Shown here: positions 61,134 to 64,000 of the stretch, piece after piece
Layout: each line of letters starts with the position of its first letter
Numbering within the stretch: position 1 is the stretch's first letter
NCBI GenBank assembly: GCA_019414045.1
Contig: DXMW01000024.1
Location: 62,001 to 126,000, forward strand
Length of the DNA stretch: 64,000 nt
Reading direction: 5' to 3'
Origin: Collinsella sp.
GTDB taxonomy: Bacteria > Actinomycetota > Coriobacteriia > Coriobacteriales > Coriobacteriaceae
Program-made: the position numbers and the translations under genes
Notes under the pieces: model-generated
Databases searched by the model: none
Told to the model about the DNA's origin: nothing
The model's input: the letters and a program-made list of their open reading frames with translations, nothing else

Positions 61134-62147
61134 ATGGTGAAAGCGATTTCAACGACAGGGGTGCTCGTGGTAAAGATGAAAGATGTGGCCGAGCTGGCGG
61201 GCGTTTCGAGCGCCGCCGTCTCGCGCTACCTCAATGGTGGGTATATCTCGGCGGACAAGGCCGAGCGCATTAAGCAGGCGATTGAGCTGACCGGATACGT
61301 GCGATCCAGCCAGGCTCGCGCGCTGCGAACCGGTTCCACCAAGCTCATCGGCGTCATCGTGCCTAAGATTAATTCCGAGTCGGTGAGCCGCATTACGGCG
61401 GGCATCGGGCAGGTGCTTGGCCGCCGCGGCTACCAGATGCTTCTTGCCAATACCGATAACGTCCCCGATCGCGAGCTCGAATACCTCGATTTATTCCAAA
61501 ACCATCCGGTCGATGGCATTGTGCTGGTGGCAACTATGATTACCGGCGAGCATCGCCGGGCGATTGAGTCGTGCCGTGTGCCCATTGTGTTGATCGGCCA
61601 ACATGTCGAGGGCGCGGCGTGCGTCTATCACGACGATTACGAGGCCGCTTTCGAGCTGGGTCAGGCACTCGCGAAGCGTGCTGAGGGCAAGATCGCCTAC
61701 ATCGGAGTTGCCGAGGAAGACCGTGCCGCCGGTTATGACCGTCGTCGTGGTTTTGAGGCCGGCTTGCGCGCCGCGGGCGTGGCACTTGATTCGAGCCTGA
61801 TTTGCCAGGGGTCCTTTACGCTCGACTCGGGCTATCGCGCTGCACGCGAACTGCTCTCCGTCGATCCCGATGTTTCGCTTATCGCGTGCGCGACCGATAC
61901 TATGGCGGCCGGCGCCCTGCGCGCTCTTGACGAGGTTCGCGGCATGGGCGAGGGTGTGCGTCGCGTGAGCGGTTTTGGCGACAACGCATTTTTGCGCGCG
62001 CTGACGGGCGGCATTCCCACCGTGCATTACGGCTACCTGACCAGTGGCGTCGAGGCGACTAATATGTTGCTCAATACGCTCGATGGCGTGGAGGGGGAGA
62101 GCGGTTTAAAGACGCTCAAGCTCGGCCATCAGCTGATGAATGTCTAG
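61134..62147 (+). CDS. LacI-family transcriptional regulator
   Basis: The 337-residue repressor has an N-terminal LacI HTH (MKDVAELAGVSSAAVSRYLN) and hinge. The periplasmic-binding-protein-like effector domain follows (SKTLGVIVPKINSESVSRIT-like GVIVPKINSESVSRI). VSGFGDNAFLRALTGGIPTV is near the end. The HTH resembles sucrose/ribose-type regulators (ScrR, RbsR), though the ligand is unknown and no sugar genes lie beside it. The true start may be the internal ATG 61176 (MKDVAEL), because the family begins there; the longer ATG 61134 is used here. Confidence 0.87.
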   Translation: MVKAISTTGVLVVKMKDVAELAGVSSAAVSRYLNGGYISADKAERIKQAIELTGYVRSSQARALRTGSTKLIGVIVPKINSESVSRITAGIGQVLGRRGYQMLLANTDNVPDRELEYLDLFQNHPVDGIVLVATMITGEHRRAIESCRVPIVLIGQHVEGAACVYHDDYEAAFELGQALAKRAEGKIAYIGVAEEDRAAGYDRRRGFEAGLRAAGVALDSSLICQGSFTLDSGYRAARELLSVDPDVSLIACATDTMAAGALRALDEVRGMGEGVRRVSGFGDNAFLRALTGGIPTVHYGYLTSGVEATNMLLNTLDGVEGESGLKTLKLGHQLMNV

Positions 62148-62202
62148 GCTTACGTGATCTACCGCGCGCTCAACATTTAGGCGTTCAGTCGCCTATCGGC
62201 GC

Positions 62203-62259
62203 TATACTGCAGCCGTTGCCCACGATGCGGGGAACACCCGCATCGTGGGTTTTTGTTTT
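62203..62259 (+). terminator. Leader terminator/attenuator before the trans-sulfuration-fold gene
   Basis: A -10-like TATACT lies at 62203-62208. The perfect 13-bp hairpin CCCACGATGCGGG-GAACA-CCCGCATCGTGGG (62219-62249) is followed by TTTTTGTTTT. The hairpin lies after the promoter and 17 bases before the gene, so it could act as an attenuator rather than as the lacI terminator. Confidence 0.6.
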
Positions 62260-62275
62260 GAAGGGACGGTACCGC

Positions 62276-63265
62276 ATGGGCGTACAGCAGCTAGAAGAGG
62301 CCTGGGCTTTGAGGACCGGCGCGCGTGAAGCGCGGTTGCTCGCGGCCTCGCATGTGCCAGCAGCGTTGTCGCAATTGGGGATTGTGCGCCCCGGTGACCG
62401 CCTGGTTGCGTTTGCCGATGCGTTTGCGCGCGGCTTTGATGCCTGCGACGTGGCTATGGTGGGCGAGCCGTCGGTTGCAGCGTTTGCTGCTGCGTCCGAG
62501 GGCTTTGATGCTTCGTTTGATGTCGAGGGGCCGCACCTGTGGTGGTTCGTCAACTCCATCGGCGGGTTTGGTCTGCGCGTCCCCGATCTTCGTGCTCTGG
62601 GTCGCGCGGCTCGCGAGGCCCATGGGCTGCTCGTGGTTGATAACACTGTGGCAAACGTCTTTGGATGCGATCCGCTGCGCTTAGGCGCCGTGCTGTCGCT
62701 CGAGGCGCTCGACCGCGTGTGTGCCGGTAGAGCACCGCGCAAGCTCGTCGCCGTTTCGGTGGCGCGCTCGCAGCTCAAGCGGCATCGTGTGGACGCCGCT
62801 GCCGAGTGCGCGCATGTGTTGCTTGCGGGCTGCGGTGCGCCTGTGCTTGATCTGTCTGCTGATGAAGCCGGCGTGCTGGAGTACGGGTTCGAAACGCTCG
62901 ACGCTCGCATGCAGGCACACTTCGACCGCGCCCGTGCGCTGGCAGAATATTTGGCTGCGAACGAGATGGTGCGCAACGTGCGCTACTCCGGGCTGAGCAC
63001 GCACCCCGACCATGCGGTTGCAACGGGAATCCTGGAGCATGGCTTTGGACCGGCAGTTGAATTTGACCTTATCGAGCGTAGTGCGGGTGATTTGTTCGAT
63101 GCTTTGCCGGGGGAGTTTCGTATATCGTCCCCCGGCGTAACGACGCGCCTTTCGGTCCCACGCGGCAAGCAGGCAAGCACCATCCGCCTTTTCGCCGGCA
63201 CCGACAACCCCCTGGTTGTAGCGTCCACCCTAGATAACGCCCTCCGCAAATTAGCTACTCTTTGA
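62276..63265 (+). CDS. Cys/Met metabolism PLP-fold protein apparently lacking the PLP lysine
   Basis: The 329-residue protein resembles trans-sulfuration enzymes (cystathionine synthase/lyase fold). LLVVDNTVANVFGCDPLRLG aligns with their VVDNTFATP-P-LGA block. The usual SATK motif with the PLP lysine should follow, but here the segment reads AVLSLEALDRVCAGRAPRKL, with no such lysine. The C-terminal domain (RVRYSGLSTHPDHAVAT-like NVRYSGLSTHPDHAVATG, SISPGVTTRLSVP-like region) is kept. It may be a non-catalytic or altered member. It starts at ATG 62276 with AAGGGA upstream. Confidence 0.7.
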   Translation: MGVQQLEEAWALRTGAREARLLAASHVPAALSQLGIVRPGDRLVAFADAFARGFDACDVAMVGEPSVAAFAAASEGFDASFDVEGPHLWWFVNSIGGFGLRVPDLRALGRAAREAHGLLVVDNTVANVFGCDPLRLGAVLSLEALDRVCAGRAPRKLVAVSVARSQLKRHRVDAAAECAHVLLAGCGAPVLDLSADEAGVLEYGFETLDARMQAHFDRARALAEYLAANEMVRNVRYSGLSTHPDHAVATGILEHGFGPAVEFDLIERSAGDLFDALPGEFRISSPGVTTRLSVPRGKQASTIRLFAGTDNPLVVASTLDNALRKLATL

Positions 63266-63599
63266 TGCTGGCGATGAGATCGTTAGCTTTGGAGGTGATG
63301 ACGTTGTTGATGTCGGCCTGCAGCTCCTCGTAGACCGCTATGGCTCGCTCGCCGGCGGGGGTGAGGGTGGATCCACGGGCGCCGTCGCGCTCGATGAGTT
63401 TGCATCCCAGCTGCCCTTCGGCCTCGTTCACAATGCGCCAGGCCTTGGAATACGCCATGCCCATGCTCTTGGCGGCGCGGTTGAGCGAGTGCTCGCGGGC
63501 AATACCCTGCAACAGCAAGACGCAGCCGTGTCCAAACACGCCCGGCAGATCTTTGTCGCACGCTTGAATGACCAACTTTGCCGTCGTCTTGTAGTTCAT
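63255..63599 (-). CDS. ModE-like winged-helix HTH protein
   Basis: The 114-residue protein matches the N-terminal DNA-binding domain of ModE/LysR-type regulators. LLLQGIAREHSLNRAAKSMG and MAYSKAWRIVNEAEGQLGCK form the HTH. LIERDGARGSTLTPAGERAI is the wing with the typical G-G-x-LTP. No molybdate-binding (TOBE/MOP) domain follows, so it may sense by another partner, or control molybdenum genes without ligand. A molybdate ABC transporter lies at the window start. Its 3' end overlaps the previous gene by 11 bases, tail to tail. Confidence 0.8.
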   Translation of the reverse strand: MNYKTTAKLVIQACDKDLPGVFGHGCVLLLQGIAREHSLNRAAKSMGMAYSKAWRIVNEAEGQLGCKLIERDGARGSTLTPAGERAIAVYEELQADINNVITSKANDLIASIKE

Positions 63600-63792
63600 A
63601 CGCTCCGCGTCTCCCCGCTAAAGTGTTTGCTGGGCAAACGCAAAGCCTGCGTCAAACCCTCGTGTGCTCTTCTTAAATCATGCATTGTAGCAGTCAAAGT
63701 GCGTTAAGATACTTCCCCAGTATTGGGCGCCCAAGGTTGGGCTGGGTCCTACGAGGCCTGCAGCCGACCGGTCGCATGGAAAAAGGAGAAAC

Positions 63793-64000
63793 ATGGCTAC
63801 GTTCTTTCCCGGTGAGTCCCACACGTTTTCGGAGTATCTGCTGGTCCCTGGTTACTCGTCCTCGCAGTGCATCCCCAACAACGTCTCTCTTAAGACGCCG
63901 CTGACCCGCTTTAAGCGCGGTGAGAAGCCGGCAATCACCCTGAACATCCCCATGGTTTCCGCCATCATGCAGTCCGTCTCGGGCGTCGACATGGGTGTCG
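63793..64000 (+). CDS. guaB: IMP dehydrogenase, 3' truncated by window edge
   Basis: The first 69 residues are seen: MATFFPGESHTFSEYLLVPG, then SSSQCIPNNVSLKTPLTRF, and NIPMVSAIMQSVSGVDMGV. The NIPMVSAxMxSV block is a hallmark of IMPDH, which makes XMP from IMP in guanine synthesis. ATG 63793 follows AAAAGGAGAA. The rest lies past the end of the window. The 193 bases before it hold only leader sequence; no riboswitch is recognised. Confidence 0.85.
   Translation, partial: MATFFPGESHTFSEYLLVPGYSSSQCIPNNVSLKTPLTRFKRGEKPAITLNIPMVSAIMQSVSGVDMGV

Noticed and set aside
61134..62147. The LacI-type gene as part of the TAC or defence island
   Set aside because: A terminator ends the TAC operon before it, its GC content matches the core genome, and its family regulates sugar genes.

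Overview
The window looks like a chromosomal segment of a high-GC anaerobic gut actinobacterium of the class Coriobacteriia, most probably Collinsella or a close relative. This rests on the GC-rich codon use, the gene content (selenium, molybdenum and 2-hydroxyacyl-CoA-dehydratase-type enzymes, NADP glutamate dehydrogenase, LPXTG surface proteins) and many intergenic hairpin repeats. The genus is an inference; no database search was possible.

Layout. 1-1.7 kb: end of a molybdate-type ABC transporter (permease, ATPase). 2.1-15.3 kb: a selenium and anaerobic redox region. It holds two double-cubane-cluster reductase homologues (the second frameshifted at a G9 tract), their ATP-dependent activase, a SelD that is itself a selenoprotein (in-frame UGA at 5757), YedF, a DUF3343 Se/S carrier, a cysteine desulfurase, BrnQ, tRNA-Pro and tRNA-Gly, a formate/nitrite channel, SelA, SelB and tRNA-Sec. 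Every component for making and inserting selenocysteine lies within 10 kb. 15.5-20.7 kb: GdhA and a two-subunit molybdenum hydroxylase (FAD subunit plus fused FeS/Moco subunit). 21-37.4 kb: housekeeping genes (tRNA-Leu, tig, clpP, clpX, valS, folC, an Xaa-Pro peptidase, a three-gene GlpA-like flavoprotein operon on the minus strand, a zinc-ribbon membrane protein, thrS). 37.5-50.1 kb: a capsule/exopolysaccharide operon headed by a NusG/LoaP-type antiterminator. It includes UDP-glucose dehydrogenase, a UDP-glucuronate 4-epimerase and a probable glucuronyl C5-epimerase, so a uronic-acid-rich polymer, perhaps with iduronate, is plausible. G8 and G9 tracts sit in the first and last biosynthetic genes.

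50.4-61 kb is an accessory island of lower GC, bracketed by an intact and a decayed copy of the same LPXTG surface protein. It holds a Gabija pair (GajA/GajB), a frameshifted unknown gene, an AbiF-type HEPN gene with a probable structured ncRNA upstream, and a toxin-antitoxin-SecB-like-chaperone (TAC) operon. After it come a LacI regulator, an unusual trans-sulfuration-fold protein that seems to lack the PLP lysine, a ModE-like HTH protein (minus strand) and the start of guaB.

Across the core region the intergenic spaces are rich in long hairpins. At least five families can be defined inside the window. Several keep a conserved core while their stems differ between copies yet stay self-complementary (covariation). 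These elements, the AbiF-linked RNA and the C5-epimerase capsule are the parts most worth following up.
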